Assembly: GCF_002954775.1 (NCBI RefSeq)
Contig: NZ_PJME01000074.1
Location: 1-36,330 of the forward strand
Direction: 5' to 3'
Origin: Streptomyces geranii
GTDB taxonomy: Bacteria; Actinomycetota; Actinomycetes; Streptomycetales; Streptomycetaceae
DNA: 36,330 nucleotides
Part shown: piece by piece, positions 22,881 to 30,958 of the stretch
Layout: every line of letters begins with the position of its first letter
Numbering within the stretch: the first letter of the stretch is position 1
Notes under the pieces: generated by a model
The model's database searches: none
Seen by the model: only the letters and a program-made list of their open reading frames with translations
What the model was told of the DNA's origin: nothing
Made by a program: the position numbers and the translations under genes

Positions 22881-25382
22881 TCAGTGTCCCCGGCACCGGC
22901 TGACGTCGATCCGCACGATCTGCGGGTCGTGGTCGCTCGCCTGGTCCGCGAACTCCGCGTTGATGTGGACCACGTCGTAGTCGAAGTGGGTGATCGCGGG
23001 CGTCGTCAGGGTGTGGTCCAGGGTCTGGGAGTTGCCGTCGTAGACGTACGTGTAGCGCTCCGCCGCCGGGAGGGTGGTGATCAGGGGCTTCAGGACCTTG
23101 CCGGCCGTCAGTGTCGTCATCGTCGCCGAGAACTCGTAGTCGTTGAGGTCTCCCAGGACCACCGCCTTGGCGTCGCGGTCGGCCGCGAGGAGGGACTTCA
23201 CGAACGTGTTCACCTCAGCCGCCTGGGCCGCGCGCTGGGTCTCCGAGCTGCGGGACGGGGGCTGGTAGCGGCTGTGCAGGGACTGGTCGCCGCCCTTGGA
23301 GTTGAAGTGGTTGGCTATGACGAAGACCGGCTCGCCGCGGAAGACGAACTCGCCTACCAGGGGCTTGCGGCTGCTGCTCCACGCGTCGCTTGTCGGGTTG
23401 ATGCGGCCGGGGGAGTACGAGAGGGTCACGCCTTTCCTCGTCTTCACCACGGTGGTCGCCGTCGTCGCGTCGCCGCCCGCGCGGTCCACGAAGGAGACGC
23501 GCTTCGGGTTGAAGAGGAACACCTGGCGGATGTTGCCGCCGGGCTCGCCGCCGTCCTTGTTGTTCTCCGGGGAGATGTAGCGCCAGGAGTAACGCGGGCC
23601 GCCCGCCGCGCGGATGGCGTCGGTGAAGCGGGTCAGGGTCTTCTCGGCGCTGACGGTGCCGTCGTTCGTCGCGCCGTTGTCGTCCTGGATCTCCTCCAGG
23701 GCCACGACATCGGGGGAGTTGAGGTTGACCGACACTCCCTTCGCGAGGCGGTCGAACTTCGTCTGGTCGTCCAGGGCGTCCAGGTTCTCGACGTTGTACG
23801 TCGCGACCGCCAGCTCGTCGCTCTTCTGGCGGCGGGTGACCTCCTGCTTGAGGCCGTTGTTCGTCAACGTGCCGAGCTGGGTGGCCTGGACGTTGTAGCC
23901 GCCGTAGGTGCCGTAGTCGAGCGGGCCGGTGGTGACGCCGGCGAGCTTGTCGCCCACGTTCGCGGTCGGGAACGTCGACGTGGTGTCGAGCGACATCACC
24001 TTCAGGCGGCCCGTGTTCTGGCCGTCGTAGGAGGAGTAGAGGGTGCCGCCGCGCTTCGTCGGGTGCTCGGCGGGCTTGACCGTCACCCACAGTTCGTCGA
24101 ATTCCGTGGTCCCGCCGACCACGCGGGCGTCGGTGAACGTTGTCCGCATGCCCTCCAGGGACTCGTAGAAGTCCAGGGCGTATGCGGATGGTTCGAGGGC
24201 TAGGGACTCGACGCTCGCGCCGTCCGCCGTCGGTGTGTACGCGGCCGGGACCGTCGTCGCGTTCAGTACCGCGGGCTCGGGCAGTGCGTTGCCGGAGGAG
24301 AGGACCGTGGTGACCGGGCCCGTGATCTCCGTCAGCGACTGGTTGCCGCTGCTCGGGTAGTACTCCGTGACCTTGCCTGTCACCAGGACCGAGTCGCCGA
24401 CCGAGACGGCCGGGGTGGCCGAGCCTGTGTAGACGTAGACGCCCTCGCTGGTGCGGGCGTCGGAGTCCGCCTGCGGGTCCTGGATCCAGAAGCCCTTCGA
24501 ACCCGACGTACGTACGCCCGTGACGATGCCGGGGACCCGGGTGACCGCCTTGCCCGCGTACGGCGAGAGGCGGGTGGTGCCCTGGATGTCGTGGACGCGG
24601 ACCGTGCCCGGGTCCGTCGAACCCCCGCCGCCTCCGCTGCCGTCGCCCGGATCCGGTACCTGGCCGGCCGAGTTGACCGGGGTCGGGGTGGCGGCGGTCA
24701 GGTCGGCCGCGTTGTCGTCGGTGTCGGCGAGGGAGTCGGCGCGGGCCACCGAGGCGGTGTTGGAGGCGCCGGTCGCGGGGCCGCTGCCCTCGCGGACGAC
24801 CGCGGTGCCGTACCCCACGATGTCCAGGACCCGGCTGTCGGCCGTGCAGTCCGCGGGGGTCTTGCAGGTCAGCGCGGTGGTGCCGGAGACGAGGGCGATG
24901 GTGCCGGTGGTGGCGCTCATCGCGATGGAGCCGGAGGCGTCGGGGGTCGGCAGGGCCGTGGTGCCGCCGCTGCCGGTGCCCTCGCCGATCAGATAACGGC
25001 CGCCGGCGGCGAGCGAGCCGCTCAGGGCGGTCACTTGCCAGAGCGAGCCGGCGGAGGCCGAGCCGGGCAGGTACTGGACGCTGTAGCCCGCCAGGTCGAA
25101 GACCTCGGAACCGGCGTTGGCCAGCTCGACGAAGTCCCGGGTGAGGGTGGCGCCGGAGTTGCCTCCGCCGCCGTACACCTCGGAGATCACGGCGGTGGTG
25201 GACGGGGCGGCGTAGGCGGCGGGGAGCGCGGTGATCGCGAGTGCGCCTGCCGCGCCCACGGATATCAGCGAGTACGCGGCGCGGCGGGACATCAGGGAGA
25301 GCGGGAGCGGGTAAGCGGCGCGGCGGGCGCCGGGTCTTCCTCGGTCGGGACGGGACACGGGGTGGGACGCGGAGCTGAACAC
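22881..25382 (-). CDS. Secreted ExeM-like nuclease (lamin-tail, OB-fold and endonuclease/exonuclease/phosphatase domains)
   Basis: This 833-aa extracellular nuclease hydrolyses phosphodiester bonds in external DNA. A signal peptide (MSRRAAYSLIS, cleaved after PAAYA) follows about 30 extra N-terminal residues. Then come a lamin-tail domain (about residues 60-175), a Gly-rich linker (about 255) and an OB-fold-type segment (about 265-400, DSVLVTGKVTEYY). The EEP domain spans about 520-830. All EEP catalytic boxes are present: YNVEN (524), LEEIQD (564), NHFNSKGG (694), GDLND (744) and SDHDP (817). GTG at 25382 has AAGGAG upstream; the inner ATG of the signal peptide lacks one. It is flanked by the two copies of the lipoprotein/secreted pair, so the duplication may have arisen around it. 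Phosphate-starvation control is common for such enzymes but no PHO box was identified. Confidence 0.9.
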   Translation of the reverse strand: MFSSASHPVSRPDRGRPGARRAAYPLPLSLMSRRAAYSLISVGAAGALAITALPAAYAAPSTTAVISEVYGGGGNSGATLTRDFVELANAGSEVFDLAGYSVQYLPGSASAGSLWQVTALSGSLAAGGRYLIGEGTGSGGTTALPTPDASGSIAMSATTGTIALVSGTTALTCKTPADCTADSRVLDIVGYGTAVVREGSGPATGASNTASVARADSLADTDDNAADLTAATPTPVNSAGQVPDPGDGSGGGGGSTDPGTVRVHDIQGTTRLSPYAGKAVTRVPGIVTGVRTSGSKGFWIQDPQADSDARTSEGVYVYTGSATPAVSVGDSVLVTGKVTEYYPSSGNQSLTEITGPVTTVLSSGNALPEPAVLNATTVPAAYTPTADGASVESLALEPSAYALDFYESLEGMRTTFTDARVVGGTTEFDELWVTVKPAEHPTKRGGTLYSSYDGQNTGRLKVMSLDTTSTFPTANVGDKLAGVTTGPLDYGTYGGYNVQATQLGTLTNNGLKQEVTRRQKSDELAVATYNVENLDALDDQTKFDRLAKGVSVNLNSPDVVALEEIQDDNGATNDGTVSAEKTLTRFTDAIRAAGGPRYSWRYISPENNKDGGEPGGNIRQVFLFNPKRVSFVDRAGGDATTATTVVKTRKGVTLSYSPGRINPTSDAWSSSRKPLVGEFVFRGEPVFVIANHFNSKGGDQSLHSRYQPPSRSSETQRAAQAAEVNTFVKSLLAADRDAKAVVLGDLNDYEFSATMTTLTAGKVLKPLITTLPAAERYTYVYDGNSQTLDHTLTTPAITHFDYDVVHINAEFADQASDHDPQIVRIDVSRCRGH

Positions 25383-25694
25383 GCTGGCGGTCTCCTTGGG
25401 TTGGGCGTCGGATGGCTCAAGGTGACGTTGGGGGCCGGTACTTGAGGGTGGTGCCTTACTGGTGCTTGGGGGTGGTGTGGGGCTCTGTGGGGAGTTGGCT
25501 CAAGTTACGCGCGTAGAAAAGGGGGTGCCAAGAGCTCGTAGGTTAAATCCTGGGAACAGGTGGGTGGTTGAGGGGGCGGACGTCGCGTGCGCGAGAGTTC
25601 AGGCGACGGGGGGAGACAGCGGGTGTGCGGCTGCTGGGAAGACGAGCCGCGGCCGGTTCCAGGAAGCTGAACCGACCGCGGCTGCCCGTTCCGT
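25383..25694. other. Intergenic region upstream of the nuclease gene
   Basis: This 312-base stretch holds the nuclease promoter and ribosome site (AAGGAG near 25395) and, at its far end, the terminator of the decayed secreted-protein gene. No credible coding frame, RNA gene or clear -35/-10 pair was found in between. Confidence 0.5.
25645..25683 (-). terminator. Terminator of the decayed secreted-protein gene
   Basis: AGCCGCGGCCGGTTC (25645-25659) pairs with GAACCGACCGCGGCT (25669-25683) over 15 positions with one mismatch and a 9-base loop. It begins 12 bases beyond the stop at 25695 on the minus strand. The intact copy at 20867 has no comparable hairpin, so only this copy is isolated from genes downstream. 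Confidence 0.7.
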
Positions 25695-26660
25695 TCAGCG
25701 GTTGACGGCCTGGATCTCCTGGACGGTGATCGCCTGTTCGCTGCCGAACGTGCCGTCCGGGAGGTCGCCGCCCGCGCCGCCTGTTCCGGTCCAGGTGATG
25801 TCCCAGGTGATGGTGGCGCGCAGTTTGTACGTTCCGTCGCCCGAGGAGCGGAGGTACCTCAGTCCGCAGGGTGGGGTCTGGGTGGACTTGCCCTGGGCGT
25901 AGGGCTCGCCGATGGAGCCGTCGGCGTTGAGGGCCGCCGTGGCCTGGACCTCGTCGAAGACGGCCTTGTCCAGCCAGGCCCAAGTGGGCAGGTTCACCTT
26001 GGTGTTGGCCGCCGGGGCGAGGGTGACCTTGGTGTCGGGGAGCTGCATGTGCTGGTAGGCGAGGCCAGCCAGGATCTCCGGGCTGATGGCCTGTTCGTAG
26101 CGCGGGGGCGGGGCCTCGCCGTTCTCCACTCAGAAGGGGATGTCGGTGCACGAGGTCCGCTTGAGGACGTCCGGTTCGTTGGGGTTTTCGACGGCGGCCC
26201 AGAACATCCCCTCGCCGTCTTTGTCGACGTTGTAGTCCTTGTAGCCGGGGGTGTCGGTCCAGCCGTAGTCGTCCTCGTAGTGACGCTGCAACTCGCCGAT
26301 CGCCGCGCCTGCGGTGCCGCCCATGCCGGGTGTGCTCATGGCGTCGTCGATGCTCTCGGACATCTTCTTCTTGAAGTCCTTGGCGCCGAGGTAGGGGGCG
26401 TACCAGCAGGGTGGGGGCGTCCAGTTGACGTCGGAGGAGGTTACGTTGCCGGTGGCGCCGCTCTTGGCGACGGAGCCGGAGTACTGGATTTTGGCGGTGG
26501 CGTAGATACCTGTGCTGTCGCTGCCGCCCTGCTGCTCCGAGCTGGCGCCTTCGTCGAAGGCCGACGGTTCCTCGGAGTAGGCCGGATGCACGACGGCGAC
26601 CATGCCGAAGGCCAGCATCAGCGTTGCGGCACGCGTAAGCGTGCGTCGCGACCTGCTCAC
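25695..26660 (-). pseudogene. Decayed second copy of the secreted protein
   Basis: The sequence matches the intact 20867-21952 gene from the signal peptide (EPSAFDEG follows cleavage) through to the identical end ITVQEIQAVNR. It is broken by TGA at 26130-26132 where the intact copy has TGG (PFWVDNGEA against PF-stop-VENGEA). It also lacks about 38 residues (114 bases) in the segment after DEVQATA, near 25935, which in copy 1 includes SGEC and its Cys. The start GTG at 26660 overlaps the lipoprotein stop as in copy 1. A GTG directly after the stop could restart translation and yield a 144-aa leaderless fragment, but this would lack the signal peptide. The rest of the frame is intact, so the decay is recent. 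Confidence 0.85.
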
Positions 26661-27331
26661 TGGCACTGCGCCGCCTTCGTCTCGACGAATACCTTGGACG
26701 CCTGCCACAGGTTGTCACCCGTAGGGAACTTGACCATCACGATCTTGAAGTAGGCGAAGTCCGAGATGCTGGGCGTGGTCTTCAGGATCTTCCCGGTTTT
26801 GACCTCCTTGCCGTAGAACTTGCTCGAGTCAACGCAGAACGCGACCTCCACGGCGTTGCCGTTCGATGCGGACCTGGTGGTGGCCTGGTACTGGCGCCGG
26901 GTGCCGGTGGCCGTCCAGTCGCCCTTGAGCCTGCTTTCGATCTGCGTCTTCGCGTAGGTCAGTCCGTCACCGGTGGAGTAGGTGGTCACGGCCGCGTCGA
27001 CGGCCGTTCGCTTGACGACGCCGTGGTAGATCGCCCGGATGAAGTTCGCGGCGTCGTCCATCGCCGCCGCCTCGTTCTTGTCCGTCGGCTTGGTCCAGTC
27101 GAAGACCAGGTTCATGTCCTTGGGGAGGGACACGTCCACGCCGTCCGGCTTGTCCGTCGCTGACGCTGCCGCTGAGGGGTCCGCCGATTTCGTCGGAGTC
27201 GCCGTGCTTTGGTCGGCGCCGGCGATCTTGTCGTTGGCGCTGGACCTGTCGTCTCCGCCGCCGCAGGCCGTCAGCAGCAGGGCCGCGGTCGCGGTGAGCA
27301 CGGCGGCAACGGGCAAGGAACGGCGCTTCAA
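26657..27331 (-). CDS. Lipoprotein of the duplicated pair, copy 2
   Basis: This 224-aa lipoprotein is highly similar to copy 1 (21949-22626) across the lipobox (LLLTAC, Cys 23), the linker and the folded domain (NLVFDWTKPTDKNEAAAMDD, ANFIRAIYHG). The Ser/Ala linker differs most, as expected for a free spacer. It starts at TTG 27331 with GGGGAA about 6 bases upstream; copy 1 uses GTG at the same position. Its partner gene downstream is broken, so this copy may now work alone or with the copy 1 secreted protein. It is the first gene of a minus-strand transcript whose promoter must lie in 27332-28000. Confidence 0.8.
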   Translation of the reverse strand: MKRRSLPVAAVLTATAALLLTACGGGDDRSSANDKIAGADQSTATPTKSADPSAAASATDKPDGVDVSLPKDMNLVFDWTKPTDKNEAAAMDDAANFIRAIYHGVVKRTAVDAAVTTYSTGDGLTYAKTQIESRLKGDWTATGTRRQYQATTRSASNGNAVEVAFCVDSSKFYGKEVKTGKILKTTPSISDFAYFKIVMVKFPTGDNLWQASKVFVETKAAQCQ

Positions 27332-27508
27332 GGTGGGTTCCCCGTGAGATGTCGATGTGATGTCGATACAGCTGAGAGTTCTGACGGTATCTGGGGCGCT
27401 TGTGGTGTTGCCAGGTTGGACCTCCTTCGGAGCAGGGGCGTTTGTGAATCTTTTGGCGGGAACGTGTCGGGTCCCTTCGCGGCGGTCACAGGGCCTTGGG
27501 GTGCCCGG

Positions 27509-27554
27509 GGCTTCCCTCGTACGGATGAGTGGTGGCCGTTGTCCGAGGGAAGCC
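27509..27554. repeat. 11-bp inverted repeat in the Tad/lipoprotein intergenic region
   Basis: GGCTTCCCTCG (27509-27519) and CGAGGGAAGCC (27544-27554) are exact complements 24 bases apart, with an inner ACGG/CCGT pair. It may be an operator bound by a dimer or an RNA hairpin; it does not end any annotated gene. Confidence 0.5.
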
Positions 27555-27850
27555 GGTCAAGGATCTCGGCACGGCTTCTCCGGGGGCCGTCGGGCGTCGC
27601 GTGAGCGAATCGTGCAGGCCTCATGGCCGACCCGTGGTGAAGGGTGGGGGTGGTGGCCGGGGTTGTCTGACCTGCGGATGTCGGGTCGGCAACAGATTCG
27701 CGTGAGCACAGCCGAGGCGGTGGGCGGATTGGCGTGTCCAATGGGGAACCGTACGGGCGTAGTTGCATGTGAATAACGTTGTGCACAGCGCTGTTCGCGA
27801 TTCGGAACGCGCCTTGAGGGGCTTATGTGCGGCTGATACGGTGCCATGGC

Positions 27851-27883
27851 TTGACACTCACTCCACCGCTGGCTAATTGGCCA
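27851..27883 (+). promoter_or_regulatory. Candidate promoter of the Tad operon
   Basis: TTGACA at 27851-27856 is a perfect -35 box, followed after 17 bases by TAATTG at 27874. TGGC-TAATTG-GCCA (27870-27883) makes the -10 region a small inverted repeat, which could be an operator. The distance to the first Tad start (28001) leaves a leader of about 110 bases. Confidence 0.45.
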
Positions 27884-28000
27884 GGTCGGGCGGTACGTCC
27901 GGCAAGCGTGTATCGCCTGCATCGTGCGTATCGCGAGTGAAGTGTCCTATTTGGCACTTGAATTGGCAGAATTTTTCTTGGGTGTACGGGGAGCTGTTGC

Positions 28001-28729
28001 GTGAAGATCCAAGAGCGTACGGGTGCGGGCGGCGGCCGTTCCTCGGTACCCGCTCAGCCGATGGCCGGTGAACGGCTCCCGGCGCCGCCTCGCGAGCGCA
28101 AGCCGGCTCTCGCCGCTCTCGCGGTGCTGCTGATCCTGGTCGGCGCGCTGGGCGCGACGATGCTCGTGCTGCGGGCGGGGGACCGGATCGAGGTCGTCAA
28201 GGTCACCGCCCCCATTCCGGCCGGGGGGTCCGTCAGCAAGGCCAACACCGCGTCCGTCCTGGTCGCGGCCGATGCCGGTGTCCACTACATCCCGTGGGAC
28301 CAGTTGAGCGGCCTGATGGAGCTGAAGGCCATCAACGCGATCCCCGCCGGTGTGGTCCCCGTGGGCGAGATGTTCGCCGCCGAGACCGGCGTCGCCGCCG
28401 GGCAGGCAACCGTCGGCCTGTCCCTCAAGGAGGGCCAGTACCCGAACGGTCTCGCAGCCGGTGACCTTGTCGCCGCCTACCGCGTCGGCAGCACCACCGG
28501 CACTGGCTCCAGCACCGGTTCCAGTGACTCCTCCTCGTCCGGCGCCGGCACCACGCTCATCGTGGACAAGGCCAAGGTCACCTTCGTGAAGTCGACTGCG
28601 AGCAGTGGCGAGGTCATAAGCAGTACCAACCTGCCCGTCACCCTCACCGTCGACAGCACCAAGGCCGCCGACCTCGCCCAGGCAGCCGCCGCAGGCCAAG
28701 TGGCTCTCGTGCTCATCCCCAGCAGCTGA
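28001..28729 (+). CDS. SAF-domain protein (CpaB/RcpC-like), first gene of the Tad operon
   Basis: This 242-aa protein has a cytosolic Pro/Arg-rich start, one membrane helix (about residues 37-60, LAALAVLLILVGALGATM) and a SAF domain (about 65-135, APIPAGGSVSKAN). A Gly/Ser/Thr-rich linker then leads to a C-terminal beta segment (VTLTVDSTKAADLAQAAAAG). CpaB/RcpC proteins work in the assembly of Flp/Tad pili. GTG at 28001 has GGGGAG about 7 bases upstream. It lies 16 bases before the TadZ-like gene. In monoderm bacteria there is no secretin, so it probably works at the outer face of the membrane or in the cell wall. Confidence 0.8.
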   Translation: MKIQERTGAGGGRSSVPAQPMAGERLPAPPRERKPALAALAVLLILVGALGATMLVLRAGDRIEVVKVTAPIPAGGSVSKANTASVLVAADAGVHYIPWDQLSGLMELKAINAIPAGVVPVGEMFAAETGVAAGQATVGLSLKEGQYPNGLAAGDLVAAYRVGSTTGTGSSTGSSDSSSSGAGTTLIVDKAKVTFVKSTASSGEVISSTNLPVTLTVDSTKAADLAQAAAAGQVALVLIPSS

Positions 28730-28745
28730 AGGCGGCCCCAGAACC

Positions 28746-29651
28746 ATGGCGCTCATCGTTCTCGCCGCCGACAAGGGTTCCCCCGGCGTCACCACCGCGG
28801 CCGTCGCGCTCGCGGCGGTCTGGCCGCGGCGGGCACTGCTCGCCGAGACCGACCCGGCCGGCGGTGACCTCGTGTACCGCAGTGCCGCCGCGCACGGCGG
28901 GATGCTCAACCCGAACACCGGCATGCTGTCCATCGCCGCGACCGCGCGGCGCGGGCTCGTTCCCGATCAACTCTGGGACCACGTACAGCCGTTGAGCGGT
29001 GGGCTCGAAGTGCTCGTCGGGCTCGGGATCGCCGAGCAGGCCGCCGGGCTCGCCGGACTCTGGCCCACCCTCGGCAGCGCCTTCGCGCAGCTCGCCGACT
29101 CCCCGAACGCGCCCGCCGACGTCATCGCCGACTGCGGACGCATCAGCGGGGACACCCCTGTCGTCGAGCTGTTCCCGCACGCCGCCCTCGTGTTGCTCGT
29201 CTCCCGCACCGAGCCCGAGGCCATCGCCCGGGTACGGGACCGTGCCGCCGCCCTCTCCACCAAGCTGCACGGCGGTCCGCGCGGTGCCGCGAGCCTTGCC
29301 ACGCCGCTCATCGGGGTCGTCCTCATCGCCGATCCCAACAACTCCGGCAAGCTGGTCAACCAGGTCAACGACATGCTCGTACACGCCCAGACGGGGGCCC
29401 GAGTTGTCGGCACGCTCGCCGAAGACCCCGCCGGAGCCGAGCAGTTGGCCGGGCGCAGGCGCGGGCGGCTCGACAAGTCGATGCTCATCCGGTCGGCCCG
29501 CAAGGTGACTTCGGATCTGTATCAGCAGTACGGCGCCGCCTGGTCCGTACCCAATCAGGGTCATGGGCAGGGGCAGGGTCAGCAGCAGGCCACCGGGAAC
29601 GTGCCTGGTCCGCAGGCCGGTTACTCCGGTCATGCCGGAGCCGGCCGATGA
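28746..29651 (+). CDS. TadZ/CpaE-like MinD/ParA-family protein
   Basis: This 301-aa protein has a deviant Walker A at residues 10-17 (KGSPGVTT) and the ETDPAGGD motif of ParA/MinD proteins. In Tad loci such proteins mark the cell site of pilus assembly. The last ~40 residues are a Gln/Gly/His-rich tail (from about 263). The lysine of the usual GKGG is present but the second glycine pair is replaced by Ser-Pro, as in other actinobacterial Tad loci. ATG at 28746 lies 16 bases after the previous stop; no strong ribosome site is visible beyond GGCGG. The stop overlaps the TadA start. Confidence 0.8.
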   Translation: MALIVLAADKGSPGVTTAAVALAAVWPRRALLAETDPAGGDLVYRSAAAHGGMLNPNTGMLSIAATARRGLVPDQLWDHVQPLSGGLEVLVGLGIAEQAAGLAGLWPTLGSAFAQLADSPNAPADVIADCGRISGDTPVVELFPHAALVLLVSRTEPEAIARVRDRAAALSTKLHGGPRGAASLATPLIGVVLIADPNNSGKLVNQVNDMLVHAQTGARVVGTLAEDPAGAEQLAGRRRGRLDKSMLIRSARKVTSDLYQQYGAAWSVPNQGHGQGQGQQQATGNVPGPQAGYSGHAGAGR

Positions 29652-30958
29652 CCGCTGTCGACCACTCGCTGGTCAAGCGGTTCCGGCAGGACGCCGGTGA
29701 CCGGATCTCCGAGCAGCGTCGGCTCGACCAGGCCTCCAACGTCACGCCGATGTCCGGCGAGGACGAACGGCAGTACGCGCGTGCCGTCATAGCCCAGATT
29801 CTTGAGGACTACGCCCGTACCGAGATCAACGCCGGGCGTACGCCGCTGGATGCCGAGACCGAGGAGCAGTACGCGGCTGCCGTGCACGCCGCGCTCTTCG
29901 GCGTCGGGCGGCTCCAGCCGCTGCTCGACAACGTCGACGTCGAGAACATCGACATCAACGGGTACGACCAGGTCTTCGTCGGGTATTCCGACGGGCGCGA
30001 GGTCGCCGGGGACCCCGTCGCCGAGTCCGACGAGGAACTCATCGAGCTGATCCAGGTGCTCGGCGCCTATTCCGGGCTCTCCTCCCGGCCCTTCGACTCC
30101 GCCAATCCGCAGCTCGACCTGCGGTTGCCGGATGGGTCGCGTCTGTCGGCGGTCATGGATGTCACCCGCCGTCCCGCGCTCTCCATTCGGCGTGCGCGCA
30201 TGGGCAAGGTCTTCATCTCCGACCTTGTTGGGAATGGAACCGTCACCCCCGAAGTCGCGCACTTCATGGCCTGTGCCGTGCGCGCCCGCAAGAACATCAT
30301 GATCGCGGGCGCCACCAACGCCGGTAAGACGACGCTGCTTCGGGCTCTCGCCAACGAGATCCCGCCGCACGAGCGGCTCATCACCGTCGAGCGTGCGCTG
30401 GAGCTGGGGCTCGACCAGTTTCCCGAACTCCACCCCAACGTGGTGGCGTTCGAGGAGCGGCTGCCCAACTCCGAGGGCCAGGGCATGATTTCGATGGCCG
30501 AGCTGGTACGGCGGTCGCTGCGTATGAACCCCTCGCGGGTCATCGTCGGTGAGGTGCTCGGCGACGAGATCGTGACGATGCTCAACGCGATGTCGCAGGG
30601 CAACGACGGTTCGCTGTCCACGATCCACGCCAACAGCTCGCACGAGGTCTTCAACCGCATCTCCACGTACGCGCTCCAGGCGACGGAGCGGCTGCCCATC
30701 GAGGCCAGCCAGATGCTCGTCGCGGGCGCGGTCAACTTCGTCGTCTTCATCACGCGACGCAACAACTTCCATACGGGCGGCCGACTTCAGCGCATGGTGA
30801 CCTCGGTCCGCGAGGTCAACGGCGTGGACGGCCGGGTGCTGTCCAGCGAGGTCTTCGCCGAGACCCCGGACGGCCGCGTCGTGCCGCACGCGCCCATCTC
30901 CTGCCTCGACGATCTGGTCGCGCACGGGTACCGGTTGCCCGGCGGGAACTGGGGGTGA
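29648..30958 (+). CDS. tadA: TadA/CpaF-family pilus assembly ATPase
   Basis: This 436-aa secretion ATPase of the VirB11/GspE type powers polymerisation of the Flp pilin. It has the N-terminal domain (NVDVENIDINGYD, about residues 97-110), Walker A GATNAGKTT at about 221-229, the Asp/His box region (ELHPNVVAFEER) and Walker B VIVGEVLGDE at about 298-307. The His box follows with STIHANSSHE. The length is standard for the family. ATG at 29648 overlaps the TadZ stop by 4 bases. It is the clearest core member of the Tad locus. Confidence 0.95.
   Translation: MTAVDHSLVKRFRQDAGDRISEQRRLDQASNVTPMSGEDERQYARAVIAQILEDYARTEINAGRTPLDAETEEQYAAAVHAALFGVGRLQPLLDNVDVENIDINGYDQVFVGYSDGREVAGDPVAESDEELIELIQVLGAYSGLSSRPFDSANPQLDLRLPDGSRLSAVMDVTRRPALSIRRARMGKVFISDLVGNGTVTPEVAHFMACAVRARKNIMIAGATNAGKTTLLRALANEIPPHERLITVERALELGLDQFPELHPNVVAFEERLPNSEGQGMISMAELVRRSLRMNPSRVIVGEVLGDEIVTMLNAMSQGNDGSLSTIHANSSHEVFNRISTYALQATERLPIEASQMLVAGAVNFVVFITRRNNFHTGGRLQRMVTSVREVNGVDGRVLSSEVFAETPDGRVVPHAPISCLDDLVAHGYRLPGGNWG

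Larger units (their letters stand above)
27332..28000. other. Intergenic region between lipoprotein copy 2 and the Tad operon
   Basis: This 669-base divergent gap has no credible gene; open frames here lack ribosome sites and protein-like composition. It holds an 11-bp inverted repeat (27509-27554), a promoter-like pair (27851-27879), and a hairpin-like AAGTGTC/GGCACTT (27940-27959) before the Tad ribosome site (GGGGAG near 27988). Codon-like bias is weak and AT-rich patches occur near 27950-27980, as expected for regulatory DNA. Confidence 0.5.

Noticed and set aside
22677..24203. 508-codon plus-strand open frame opposite the nuclease gene
   Set aside because: The minus strand encodes all EEP catalytic boxes; this frame is low-complexity Val/Arg/Gly sequence and starts in a promoter region.
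25695..26129. Separate 144-aa gene starting at the GTG after the internal TGA
   Set aside because: It would lack a signal peptide and ribosome site, and the sequence continues the frame of the upstream half. A broken copy of the 20867 gene is the simpler reading.
27357..27776. 139-codon plus-strand frame in the intergenic region before the Tad operon
   Set aside because: No ribosome site, atypical composition, and an overlapping open frame of similar quality on the other strand. Treated as noncoding.
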